Assembly: GCA_016937255.1 (NCBI GenBank)
Contig: JAFGWG010000101.1
Location: forward strand, 1-35,854
Direction of reading: 5' to 3'
DNA length: 35,854 nt
Origin: Bacteroidales bacterium
GTDB taxonomy: Bacteria; Bacteroidota; Bacteroidia; Bacteroidales; DTU049
The notes below the pieces were generated by a model. That model was not told the DNA's origin. It ran no database searches and saw nothing but the letters and a program-made list of their open reading frames with translations. Numbering within the stretch: the first letter of the stretch is position 1; every line of letters begins with the position of its first letter. The position numbers were made by a program, and so were the translations under genes. Below, piece after piece: positions 1 to 10,900 of this stretch.

Positions 1-1037
1 AAAGAACATACATTATTTGAAAGTTTCTCCGGCAACATTGGAATCACTCTATCCACCATATAGATTGAAGTGGCACGTTCAACTGCTTCTTTATCTATTA
101 CAGAATCAGGAGTAACATAATATGAAACGTCAGCAATATGCACACCCATTTCCCAATTCCCATTATCGAGTTTTTTAAGTGAAATGGCATCATCAAAATC
201 CTTGGCATCGGCCGGATCAATGGTAATGGTCCATGTTTTCCGAAAATCCTTACGCTTTTTAATTTCTTCCTTAGAAATCTCAACAGGAATACGAGTTGCA
301 GCCTTTTCTACCATCTTGGGAAACTGCAATGGAAAATCGTAATTTGCAAGAATAGACTGAATTTCCACATCATTGGTTCCTGGCTTTCCAAGCACTGTTT
401 CAATTTGTGCAAACGGATTTTTCCCGCGCTTAGGCCAATCGGTAATGGTAACCACCACTTTTTCGCCGTTTTCAGCATCGCTCAATGCCTCTTTCGGAAT
501 CATAAAATCGACATGGATGCGCTTATCATCCGGAATGAAAAACGACATATTATGTCCCTTCTGTAAAATCCCAACATATTGTTTGCGGCCACGTTCAAGC
601 ACTTCCAACACTTTTCCTTCAGGTTTATGACTTTTACGACGTGGAAATAGGCGAATTTTCACCCGATCTCCGTGCAATGCCTGTCCCAAATTATTATGAT
701 TGATGAAAATATCGTCGCCTTCGTCTTCTGCAATTACATAGCCTTTACCTGTATTGGTAATTTCTATTTTCCCGGAAAGTTCTACACCTTTCTGTTCTTC
801 AAAAATCTGTGGATTTAGCAGGAATCTTCCACGCTCTTTGTCAATCAAGAGATCCTGATTGACCATTTTTTTTAATGCCGCAACCACAAGATTGCGCTCC
901 TTGCCCTGAGAAATTCCCAAACGCGCAGATATCTGTTTATAATTTAATACGGTATACGGATTCTTCTTAAAAATCGCCAGTATATTGATACTCAAATCGT
1001 CTCTATGTTTGTCTTTTTTTGTTCTTTTTTGTGCCAT
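1..1037 (-). CDS. rnr: Ribonuclease R, N-terminal part (cut by window edge)
   Basis: This frame is open from an ATG at 1037 to the window edge, giving about 345 residues of an enzyme that is usually 700-800 long. It was not in the ORF track because it runs off the window. RNase R is a processive 3'-5' exoribonuclease that degrades structured RNA. Visible in order are a basic N-terminus, a winged-helix segment (YKQISARLGIS), OB/cold-shock regions, and the start of the RNB catalytic domain with the metal-binding signature DPADAKDFDDAIS. That signature is the hallmark of the RNB family and carries the catalytic aspartates. The rest of RNB and the S1 domain lie outside. The gene is divergent from the photolyase with only 46 nt between start codons, so the promoters must overlap. 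RNase R is preferred over RNase II because of the N-terminal helix-turn-helix. Confidence 0.93.
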   Translation of the reverse strand, partial: MAQKRTKKDKHRDDLSINILAIFKKNPYTVLNYKQISARLGISQGKERNLVVAALKKMVNQDLLIDKERGRFLLNPQIFEEQKGVELSGKIEITNTGKGYVIAEDEGDDIFINHNNLGQALHGDRVKIRLFPRRKSHKPEGKVLEVLERGRKQYVGILQKGHNMSFFIPDDKRIHVDFMIPKEALSDAENGEKVVVTITDWPKRGKNPFAQIETVLGKPGTNDVEIQSILANYDFPLQFPKMVEKAATRIPVEISKEEIKKRKDFRKTWTITIDPADAKDFDDAISLKKLDNGNWEMGVHIADVSYYVTPDSVIDKEAVERATSIYMVDRVIPMLPEKLSNNVCS

Positions 1038-1083
1038 AAATTTGCTATCTTTATTCAGTGTAAAGTTACAATTTTAATATAGA

Positions 1084-2385
1084 ATGGAAAAAATTGCCGT
1101 ATTCTGGTTCCGACGTGATTTAAGACTTATTGATAATAAGGCATTGTATCATGCATTAAAAGAAAACGAAACAGTATTGCCGATTTTTATATTCGACACA
1201 GATATTCTGAATAAATTTCCGGTTGAAGATCGTCGGGTTTCATTCATCTATGATCAGCTTCAGATCCTCAATGCTGAATTGAAAAAACCGAGAAAAGCCA
1301 TTCAGGTTTTTCATGGAAAACCGCTTCAAATATTCCAAAAAATTACTGAAGAATTTAAGCTCAGCACCGTATATTGTAATGAAGATTATGAACCTGATGC
1401 CATTAAGCGTGATAAGGAAATTAGTGCGTTCTTAAAAACAAAAGGTATTGGTTTTAAGCAATTTACAGATTCAATCATCATGAGACCCGGGAGAGTTTTG
1501 ACAGATAAAGGACTACCCTACACCGTCTTTACACCGTTTTCAAGAAAATGGAAATCCATTCTCTGCGACGAAGATGTAAAAAATTATCCATCAGATAATT
1601 ATACAGGAAAGTTTATTGAAGTTGAGTCGGCTGAAATTCAATATCCTGAAGGTAAATCTCCTGTTCTGTATACTATTTCAAAACCAAAATTTAATGAAAA
1701 CTTAATCCGGAATTATCATTCTTTACGAGATTTTCCGGCTAAAAATGGCTGTAGCGGACTAGGCATACATTTCAGATTTGGAACAATTAGCATCCGACAG
1801 GCCGTAAAAATTGCCTCACAATGGAGTGAAACGTGGTTAAACGAGCTCATTTGGCGTGAATTCTTTATACATATTCTCTATCTATTTCCATATGTAGAAA
1901 ACCGCTCATTCCGAAAAGAATACGATCTTTTTCCATGGCTCAATAATGAAGAAGATTTTGAACGGTGGAAAAATGGAGAAACCGGATATCCTTTAGTTGA
2001 TGCCGGAATGCGCGAACTGAATGCTACCGGCTATATGCATAATCGTGTGCGAATGGTTACAGCCGGATTTCTCACAAAGCATTTGCTAATAGACTGGCGT
2101 TGGGGTGAAACTTACTTTGCAGAAAAACTCATGGATTATGAACTTTCATCCAATAATGGAAACTGGCAATGGGCTGCAGGTACTGGTTGTGATGCCGCAC
2201 CCTATTTCCGCATATTTAATCCAGAATCTCAGGCAAAAAAATTCGATCCAAACAATGAATATATATTACAATACATTCCAGAATTGGGAAGTAAAAAATA
2301 TATGAGACCCATTATTGAACATGGTTTTGCTAGAATCCGCTGTCTTGATACTTTCAAGTCATTTAAGGCTATTCGTCGAATTTAA
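1084..2385 (+). CDS. phr: Deoxyribodipyrimidine photolyase (class I CPD photolyase/cryptochrome family)
   Basis: This 433-residue flavoprotein should repair UV-induced cyclobutane pyrimidine dimers using light. The N-terminal alpha/beta antenna domain opens with the typical FWFRRDLRLIDNKAL. The C-terminal FAD-binding helical domain carries ELIWREFF and GYMHNRVRMV. It also has NWQWAAGTGCDAAPYFR (about 360-376), in which the Asp (D370) and the following RIFNP Asn match positions diagnostic of class I CPD photolyases rather than plant cryptochromes. The length is slightly below the 470-residue E. coli enzyme but both domains are complete. The start ATG is the first in frame. It is divergent from rnr and no partner gene is visible. 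A photoreceptor role without repair cannot be excluded, but the repair-type residues argue against it. Confidence 0.93.
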   Translation: MEKIAVFWFRRDLRLIDNKALYHALKENETVLPIFIFDTDILNKFPVEDRRVSFIYDQLQILNAELKKPRKAIQVFHGKPLQIFQKITEEFKLSTVYCNEDYEPDAIKRDKEISAFLKTKGIGFKQFTDSIIMRPGRVLTDKGLPYTVFTPFSRKWKSILCDEDVKNYPSDNYTGKFIEVESAEIQYPEGKSPVLYTISKPKFNENLIRNYHSLRDFPAKNGCSGLGIHFRFGTISIRQAVKIASQWSETWLNELIWREFFIHILYLFPYVENRSFRKEYDLFPWLNNEEDFERWKNGETGYPLVDAGMRELNATGYMHNRVRMVTAGFLTKHLLIDWRWGETYFAEKLMDYELSSNNGNWQWAAGTGCDAAPYFRIFNPESQAKKFDPNNEYILQYIPELGSKKYMRPIIEHGFARIRCLDTFKSFKAIRRI

Positions 2386-2393
2386 CACATAAA

Positions 2394-2426
2394 TTGTAAT
2401 ATTTATCTTAGAATTTTATAATTTTG
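2394..2426 (+). promoter_or_regulatory. Putative Bacteroidota-type promoter for the T9SS gene at 2438
   Basis: A TTG at 2394-2396 is followed after 22 nt by TAATTTTG at 2419-2426, an exact match to the phylum -7 consensus TAnnTTTG. The coding start lies 12 nt further on, so the 5' leader would be very short. The spacing is slightly longer than the usual 19-21. Confidence 0.5.
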
Positions 2427-2437
2427 AAAACAAAAAC

Positions 2438-3670
2438 ATGAAACATTTTATTCTTATTATTCTGGCTTTTGTGACTTTACAGGTTTCTGCACAGATTGAA
2501 GGCATTGAAACCAATAGTCCTGAGGGTAAAAACGCCCCATTTATTAAAAGAGATTTCTCTTCCCCAAAAGACACAGTCGATGCCGGTTGGTTTATTCCAA
2601 CATGGGATTTATTCGACAATGTTTATGGTGGCTATGACCTGGTTTCTCATTATGCAAACCTTATTTTTGTTGATTCTACTGTAGTTTATGAGTCTTCAGG
2701 TACAATTAAGGCTAACTGGCTAAACTCTGTGGGACAGGTTCTTGATCCATACAGTGGTATATTCCTTGCCCCATTAAATGCAGGTGAAGCATATATTATT
2801 GATTCACTTTTTGTACTTGGTTGGTATAATACAATATTGAATGGAGTTACAGATACACTGGTAGCTGAATTTGTATATGGAAATCCTACTGAGAACCCTG
2901 AATTTGAGCACACTATTTATATTTACACCCCAGACACATTAGATGCATCGCCACCCGCTGCTTATGGTGATACTACTCAAACCGGATATTTTGCAAAATT
3001 AACTGGCCCCGGAAAAATCATCATTAAATACCCACTTGCTCCAAGCGATACAACAATGCTGAATGGAAAATATATTCAGTTTCCTGTAAATATTATGGTT
3101 CCCGCCGATAAAGTAACTGGTGTTTCCATCTCATTTGTTCCTGGCTATTCTTATAATTATGGAGATATGCTTCATAGCTATAGTGGAACTGAAACAAAAG
3201 ATATAAACTCATTTCGTGTTGGTTTATATTCAACAACTGACCCGACTTCTAATGTTCATCTGATGTATGACCCTTACGATCGTTATAATCTTAGCTATTA
3301 TATGAGAAAGGAAAACCGCTATGCAATGTATTCAGGTGGCGATGCTTGGAGAAATGAAAGAATGACTTCTTCTGTAAACTGGGGCTTCGATATTGGTTGG
3401 AAACTCACCAAAGTATATAACCCGGCTGTTCAATTTATGCAACTCGACGAAGTGCAGGTATATCCAAACCCGGCTAATAGTTATTTGAATATTGCCGGTG
3501 CTGAAAACTGTATTGCACAAGTATTTTCATCAGACGGACGATTAATCGAAACCCTCAATATTGAAAATAAAATCGAAGGCATTTCAACTGAGAATTATTC
3601 TCCTGGTTTATATTATTTGAAACTCATTAGTGATAATGAGAGCAAAGTAATCAATTTCGTAAAAGAATAA
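2438..3670 (+). CDS. Secreted protein with T9SS type A sorting domain, function unknown
   Basis: The 410-residue protein starts with a signal peptide (MKHFILIILAFVTLQVSAQ). It ends in a type A T9SS sorting domain of about 75 residues, visible as VYPNPANSYLNI and then the GLYYLKLISDN strand. The domain directs outer-membrane translocation by the type IX machinery, after which it is normally cleaved and the protein is released or attached to anionic LPS. The central 300 residues are rich in Asp, Thr, Tyr and Gly and look like beta-sandwich folds. No catalytic motif is recognisable. The gene stands alone with its own promoter and a terminator directly downstream, and it is convergent with the next T9SS gene. 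A binding, adhesion or matrix role is possible but not shown. Confidence 0.85.
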   Translation: MKHFILIILAFVTLQVSAQIEGIETNSPEGKNAPFIKRDFSSPKDTVDAGWFIPTWDLFDNVYGGYDLVSHYANLIFVDSTVVYESSGTIKANWLNSVGQVLDPYSGIFLAPLNAGEAYIIDSLFVLGWYNTILNGVTDTLVAEFVYGNPTENPEFEHTIYIYTPDTLDASPPAAYGDTTQTGYFAKLTGPGKIIIKYPLAPSDTTMLNGKYIQFPVNIMVPADKVTGVSISFVPGYSYNYGDMLHSYSGTETKDINSFRVGLYSTTDPTSNVHLMYDPYDRYNLSYYMRKENRYAMYSGGDAWRNERMTSSVNWGFDIGWKLTKVYNPAVQFMQLDEVQVYPNPANSYLNIAGAENCIAQVFSSDGRLIETLNIENKIEGISTENYSPGLYYLKLISDNESKVINFVKE

Positions 3671-3690
3671 TCGAAGATTCTATATAAAAT

Positions 3691-3725
3691 AAAAAAACCA
3701 CCCTCAAACGAAGGTGGTTTTTTTT
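3691..3725. terminator. Bidirectional intrinsic terminator between convergent T9SS genes
   Basis: A perfect inverted repeat pairs an A-run followed by CCACC (3691-3702) with GGTGG followed by a T-run (3713-3725), around a 10-nt loop. It has an A-tract on one side and a T-tract on the other, so it can end transcription from both the plus-strand gene (stop 3670) and the minus-strand operon (stop 3745). Confidence 0.9.
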
Positions 3726-3744
3726 ACCTATGAAAATGAGTTAT

Positions 3745-4935
3745 CTATTGTAAGATAAGCTTGCTATTAAAGCTGAAATCACCACTTGTGATATTCACAA
3801 CATACATACCCGCAGGCTGATCACTCATATCGAAATTAATCAAACCATTCAAGTATTGAGAATTATGAACTTCATTACCGGCAATATCATAAACTTTTAC
3901 CACTACATTCTGTCCATTAAAGGCAGGCATTTCCAATGAAACAGGTCCGTTTGTCGGATTTGGAAAAAGATTAAACATTGCTTCTTCATTATCCTGCACA
4001 CCAGTAAAATCAAACTTCTTATTGTACTGAATTTCTGCTTCGTTATGCCATTCAAGCCCCGATAATAAAGACCACATCATTGGATCAATATTATTTCTGA
4101 TTTTTGCAACTGAATACACAATAATAGGGTCAAAATAACCAGGAATATAGTAGTTGTAAAACTTACTTTCTACATATAAATACATTCCTGACGAAATATC
4201 AATAGTATCCATACTGGTTTGTAATACTCTCAAATAATTTGCATAGGTAGTATATATTGGACTTGCAACACTACCTGAAACTACAACCAATGTTCCGTAT
4301 GCATCAACAGTAGCATTGATATGAGTTATGGTAGAAATACCACCACCACTTGAATTAACAACCTGATCAACAACATTATTTGGGCTATTATAATCAACAG
4401 GAAATAAAACAACAGGCTTGGCTGGTGAATTACTTAATGTAATTGTTGGATTACCTGGAGGTAAAACATATGAGCCGAGTTCATAAAAACCATTCGCATC
4501 ATTTCTATAGTATATATATCCGGGACCATCTGCAGTTTCCAAATAGGTATACACCGTAGCTGTTGGAAATGATGACTGACCGGGTGTAAAAGCGTTAGGC
4601 AGGTTATAGACCCTGTGAAAAGTATTTGCCCCTGGCATTTGAGCATAAATAATTAAAGGCACCGTATCTGTTTGGTTACCACCGATTGAAATATCATCCA
4701 TATAGGTATCGCCGATTGCCTGAAGACATTTTTCCAACGTTCTGTCAATAGTTAGAGTATCATTTGCAGAGGTTGAATCACTAAATGCTTCTGTAGCTGG
4801 GAGAGTGTACTCAATAACATCAGAACTGTCACCAGGTGCAGGAAAATCAGCTGTTCCAAGTGGTGTTGGGGTTTGTGCATTTCCAAGCATAATACTCAGA
4901 AAGAAAACTGCGAACAAGATTAGAGATTTTTTCAT
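3745..4935 (-). CDS. Secreted protein with T9SS type A sorting domain, last gene of the surface operon
   Basis: The 396-residue protein has a clear signal peptide (MKKSLILFAVFFLSIMLGNAQ). The C-terminal type A sorting domain begins at FNLFPNPTNGPVSLEMP and ends in FNSKLILQ. The middle is Thr/Ser/Tyr/Asn-rich and probably beta-structured. It contains a segment NSSGGGISTITHINATV and no enzyme motif I can name. The start codon lies only 8 nt after the stop of the giant gene, so the two are almost certainly cotranscribed. The protein may be a partner or accessory of the giant surface protein. It is exported by T9SS, and its final location (released or surface-anchored) cannot be told from sequence. 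Confidence 0.84.
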   Translation of the reverse strand: MKKSLILFAVFFLSIMLGNAQTPTPLGTADFPAPGDSSDVIEYTLPATEAFSDSTSANDTLTIDRTLEKCLQAIGDTYMDDISIGGNQTDTVPLIIYAQMPGANTFHRVYNLPNAFTPGQSSFPTATVYTYLETADGPGYIYYRNDANGFYELGSYVLPPGNPTITLSNSPAKPVVLFPVDYNSPNNVVDQVVNSSGGGISTITHINATVDAYGTLVVVSGSVASPIYTTYANYLRVLQTSMDTIDISSGMYLYVESKFYNYYIPGYFDPIIVYSVAKIRNNIDPMMWSLLSGLEWHNEAEIQYNKKFDFTGVQDNEEAMFNLFPNPTNGPVSLEMPAFNGQNVVVKVYDIAGNEVHNSQYLNGLINFDMSDQPAGMYVVNITSGDFSFNSKLILQ

Positions 4936-4943
4936 TTTTGTGT

Positions 4944-7900
4944 TTATTTGGTTATTATAAATGGCATTGAATTGCTTTCACTTTGGGTAATAATATGCAA
5001 TTGATAGACCCCGGCATTCCATTCCGATGCAGGTAATACAAATGTATGCAATCCATCCGAAATATGCATATTAATTTCAAATACAATTCGACCCAACTGA
5101 TCGTGAATTTGAATCGAAATATTTCCTCCCTCCGGCATGTGCATCAATAAATTAACATCACTGCTTTGTTGCGCCGGATTAGGATAAAGTCTTAATATCT
5201 GTAATGCATCATTGGTCTCAGTCATATCTAGCTTCGACAATGACACAATTTCGCTTAGATTCTCTGAACCATCAAAATCTACCTGTCGAAGGCGATAATA
5301 AAAGACTTTACCATCCCGATTAAAAAGATTCTGATCTATCCAGGTATAATTTTTTGGAGAATTACTCGTCCCTGCCCCGGGAACAAAGGACAGACTTTCA
5401 AAATCTCCATCGGGCAGCATTCTTTCTACAAAAAAGCCTTTATTATTGGTTTCAGTTGCAGTTGCCCATTGTACAACACCGTCATTTCCACGCCAATATG
5501 CAATAAGACTCAGCATCTCAACAGGCAATGGATTACAGGTAGATACCATATAAACTCCCGCACCATCATTTATACCACCCTTAAAAATATCTTCCGGCTC
5601 ACAGTCTGCTAATAAAACCGTAACATCTGCTCCATCATAAAATCCTCCGGTAAATATACTATCGGGAGGGCAATATGCATCTTCTCTAGCCATAGATTGC
5701 CCATCGTAGAAACCTCCTATCCATATCGAGTCTGGCGGACAATCGGCCTCAAGCATACTTAAATTTGCACCATCATAGAATCCACCATTCCATGCAGAAT
5801 CTGGTGGACAAGCAGACACTGTCTCATTATAATCTTGTCCATCGAAAAAACCTCCTATCCATGCGGAATCGGTCGGACAATTGGAACTAATATCATTATA
5901 GCTTTGTCCATCATAAAATCCACCAATCCATGCAGAATCTGGCAAACAAAGCGAAAGGCTTAGCGTGGAATCACTTCCATCATAATAGCCGCCACGATAT
6001 ACATCTTCATATTTTACAAAGAAAGTATCGTAAACTATTGTAGTACAAGCTCCGTTAATAAGCTGTAATTCAACAATATTCAATCCTAAATCTCCAGGGC
6101 CATAAACAACATCCTGTGGGTTACTATCATTAGAAAAAGTACCGTTATCCAAATCCCAAATCCATATACTCGGTGGTACTGCAATAGTATTAGAATCATT
6201 GCCATTAAAATCTACATAAGCTCCGGCTGAAACATAATACCCATCGTTAGGCGAATCGCGCGTTATATCGGCATATGGCACCGGATAAATTGGCACCGCA
6301 ATCACTACGGTATCATTACAACCAGTTATAATATTATATACAACAAGCATTACATTATATTGCACCGTATCGGCAGTTGGTGGAATTGGAAACAAATAAC
6401 AGGGATTTTCCAGATTAGACGTATCATCAGTAATTGCAGGAACACCAAAATCCCAATAATAAGCAATACTATCACCTTTTGTAGATTGATTCACAAAGCA
6501 AATAGAATCTCCTGCACAACCATTATTAACCGTGAAGTTTGCAACAGGACAATTCGGATCGAAAGGCTCACAGGATTGATTTAAAGAAGAATCTGCATTA
6601 ACAGTTAATGTAATCGTTCCTGTAGTGTTTTCTGGTGTTACCACCTGAACATAATAATCATTGCTATCGGTAGCCATGCAATTCAGCGTAAATTCCGTTA
6701 GCGCATCAGAATTACAAGGGCCGGAAGTCATGGAAGCACAAGTTCCATAAAGAATTCTGTATCGAATTTGAGAAGGCAGCGCAGTTGTGCTTTCAGAAAG
6801 CTGGAAAGAAAGATCGACATTGATATTAAAATCCAAATTCACCTTAAACCATGTAGATTTATATCCCGTTGGACCAAAAAGACAGCCCATTGCAGAACCA
6901 TCTTCTCCATAAGCTTCGCCTATAGAATGACAATTTACAGAAACAGAATTAGAAGTAGAACCTTGATTGGTTAAAGACAATGGCACCGGATTGGTACAAA
7001 GATCACCAAACTCATCTAAAAGCCAAATATGAGGAACTACATCTTCAATGGTATAATTGCAGCCGGTAAGCATGATATAGTATCTTCCCTGATTCAGACA
7101 GGACTGCCCCCATGTATTTCCGCTAATATTAACTGAAGAAACAGAAACCTGCTCAAGACCTGCTACAGTACTATCGCCAGGAATTATTTCCTTAAAGAGC
7201 ATAATATCATTGGCCACATACAAAGTATCTTGCCCATCAATGGTATAAGAAATTCTAAGTTGCCCGGAAATATCAGAATCGAAATAATACCAAAGTGTTT
7301 TATCCCCACATGTATTCTGATCGGGCACATCTTTGCTAGCACAAGCAAACGATGAAGTATCTCCATCATAAGTTCCAGCAGTAAGATATACCTGTGTGTA
7401 AGGAGCATTAATCTGATGTAACCCATTGATATCATTTGCGAAACTATAATGATCATATCGCAAAGGTGTAGGACTTGCAGGTTCATATTTTACAGAAACT
7501 TCAACTTGATCAGTAACCATAAGTCCAACATGATGATCAACGAGGATATAAAAACGTTTTTTTATTGAAGGATCGCAAGGACTGATAACAAACTCAATTT
7601 CATTTAGGTTTTGGCGACATCCATACCAATCGAAAGTGGAATTATTCAGCACATAGGTCAATCCATCAACAAGCGTAGAATCCTGCTCACCAGTGCCTTG
7701 AACAGTAGAAAAATCAAGAGTTCCATCCACATCGCTTTCATATACAGTAAATGGCATTACAGGAGTTATCTTTCCGGGAGTTTTATTTTCAACCTGCACA
7801 TACACTTTTCCTGGACCATCAATAACAAAAGAATACCAAAGATTACGGCGCACAGGCAAATTGGTTGTTCCCAATGTATCATAAACACTCTCATTTACAT

Positions 7901-10900
7901 CAATTGGATACAAAATTGAAGTTGGTGGACCATAAGGGAATAGTCCATTCCAGCAAAGATTTTGAGGATCGCCAATTCCGGGATCCGTATCAAAAGCTCC
8001 GGTTAGACATGAAATAAAATCATTACTTGCCGCTCTCGTAGCATCAAGAGGATTAACATCTCCCAATTTCCCATAATAATATGTGGAATCGCCTGGAATA
8101 GAATCAAAATCATAGGCATTTTCTGCAAAATCAAATCTCGATTCTATTATAGTATCTACATATAAATGAGGAATATAAGAAGTATTGATATGCGAGCTAT
8201 TGGCAAAAACCGCAAGGGTATAAGAACCCGGTTGAAGGCGGCAAAATTCTATTTTGCCCCGCCAATGCCAATACGATCTTTCATAATGATAAACATCGGT
8301 TTCCTGAATACATGGTTGTATGGGTGGCACCGACATCATTAAGGCAGAATCTGTACGCACATCGAAAGGATATAGCCTGCTAATCATTGAGGAAGGCAGA
8401 TTATCGATGGCTGCAAAAGATTCTTTGGTAATATCAAAAACAAAATACCCTACCCTGTCAAATCCACCTGGACAAGCATCAATTGGGTGCATAGTAAACG
8501 GAGTATCGGCAATACAATTTAACCTTTCCGTTCCAAAAACATAATTTCTGTGATAATCTGGATATGCATTGGTACCAGCATTTGGCCCAAAATCGGTTAT
8601 TCCAGCATAATATGCCTTGTGTGGTCTATTGAAATTTGGCGGATTTAATGGAGCTGTAGTCCAAATATTAATATTATTCGACTGTCCGAGATGACCACCA
8701 ATATACGAAGGTCCGGCATAAACCCCACCATAGCCATAATTTACCACCGTGTACCAACCCGGTTGTAATGGAATACAAACATTGGAATAGAAACTACTTC
8801 GGCAGCCTAAATCCCCATAATTATCAATATCATAACTCAGAGTGCCAGTTCCATTTGAAACACGTCCTTCAAATAATCGAAATGTTCCCGATGTTGTACT
8901 TATATTAACAATAAGTGGCTGGCTGATATAAAACTCGCGATATAATTGTTTGGTATATCCACTGCAAGGAGTTCTGCCGTCAATGGTGAGTGGATTATCA
9001 ATACAGGAAAAATAATCCACAGTTCCGGTTACCGTTCCCGATTGAATGGCTGAAGTAATATCTCCAATAGTATCTGGGTTATTTGGATCGTAAAACTGTG
9101 TATATATTTTATCGAATCTGAACCATGGGCGATCGGAGCGTCCTACATCTGTAGTATCGCCAAAAGAAACCAAAGTATAAATTCCCGGAGTTACACAAAC
9201 CTTTAATGCGGAATAGAGATTGGTACAACCACTTAAATCTTCCAGCCCATGAATTGAATCGCCCCAATTATATGCACCCTGTACATTTGCAAGAGCGGAA
9301 GCATCTCCCCTATAGAATTTATATTGAAAATAAGACCAGTTACCTCCATGAATAGTGAGAATACCCACTGTATCAATTACAATTTCTCTGTAAATTGCTT
9401 TTTTAGTAATTCTCCCACTTACCGTACAAACATTTCCATCAGGTAAAACTGTATTGGGACATCCAAAGAAGGCTTCGGTTGAGTAGGTCAGCGTTCCATT
9501 CTGCAATGCGTTCCAACTACCGGCACTATAATTCACACTATCAACCTCACCAAGCGCAGTCAATTGAAAATTAGAGGCAATATTGACAGAACTAATCATC
9601 AAATTCAGGTTTGCCGGGCGACCAATACTATTATAATACGCATTGGTTACGTAAGTTACCGTATCTAAACGTCCCAGCATTTGCACAGAATATGTACCTG
9701 GTGGTAAACAATTATAGGTTATATCTCCACTCGTAAACTCCCACATCGATGTAAGGTTGCAATTGCCTGAAACATCTCCAGAGAAAAGCCTTTTGCCCAA
9801 ATTTCCATCTGTTTGAAAGCGCACATTGGCAAAATCAGTCAAAGTAAATGTATACCAAGTTGTTAAATAGAAGTTTGGACCCGAGAAATTCACAAATCCC
9901 GTTGGAGGATTAACTGTACCACATACGTTATCAGCAATAAAAGCATTACACGAAAGTGTATCATAGCCATAATACCAAGTACCGGCAGGTGAGCCGATAA
10001 GTGATCCTAGCTGAGTTGATGGATCCATTGCCCCGGGATCAGGAGAATGCGTATAGCCCGATCCACGTTCATAAAAACGAATATCTATCGAATTGGCATA
10101 ATCCTTATGATAAAATATCTGAAGGGTATAAGTAGTATCGGGAAGGAGATCACATAACCATGTAACCCCATCCCAATACGGACTACTGCCACTTGTACCG
10201 GTTGGATGCAAAACTCCGCAACCATCAATCAGCGATAAAGCAGCAATTGGATTAACCCTCACGTCACCCAAATATAAATTATACCCCACGTATAAATTTC
10301 CTGTGTAATAACCGTTTGATTCACGTATCTCCCACCTCATTAAATCAATAAACTGATCGGTTGAAAAAACATGCCATGTCGTTTGCGTATATTCCTCATA
10401 ATTAGCACCTAAAGCAGTACAAATCTCTGCATCATTTTCAATAGTCTGACAACCCACTTCATAAGAATAGGTTAGCCATCCATTACTTATAGTGCCAATA
10501 TTTTGTGCATCTACCGGACGATCATAATCATTAAGAACATTTGGATCATCCAAGGTTAATTTTAAGAATATGGTGTCGTTTGCATTTGTTTTTGCACTGA
10601 CCTGAACAAGGTAATCACCCGGCAAAAGACAAGGGTTATAACTACTACCAAACTTATTTAATGGTGTAAGTTTTGCTGGCGGAATATCAGTTAATGGAGG
10701 CAGGCAAGAATTGGTATAATACACCGTAAAACCTGCTTCGTTTTCACCTAAATCTGTATTGGGTTGTGTCAACTCCAAATCGACAGCTCTGGCCGTTGGC
10801 AAATGAAAACGATACCAAACCGTTTTTTTATCGGTTCCTGCAAAGATTTGCACGCCATGTAAATTTTCACCCAATTCGAGAGTGGCGTTTGTAATATCAA

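Noticed and set aside
6360-8544. Several 70-100 aa plus-strand ORFs inside the giant gene
   Set aside because: They are antisense shadows within an uninterrupted 2039-codon frame with clear domain structure.
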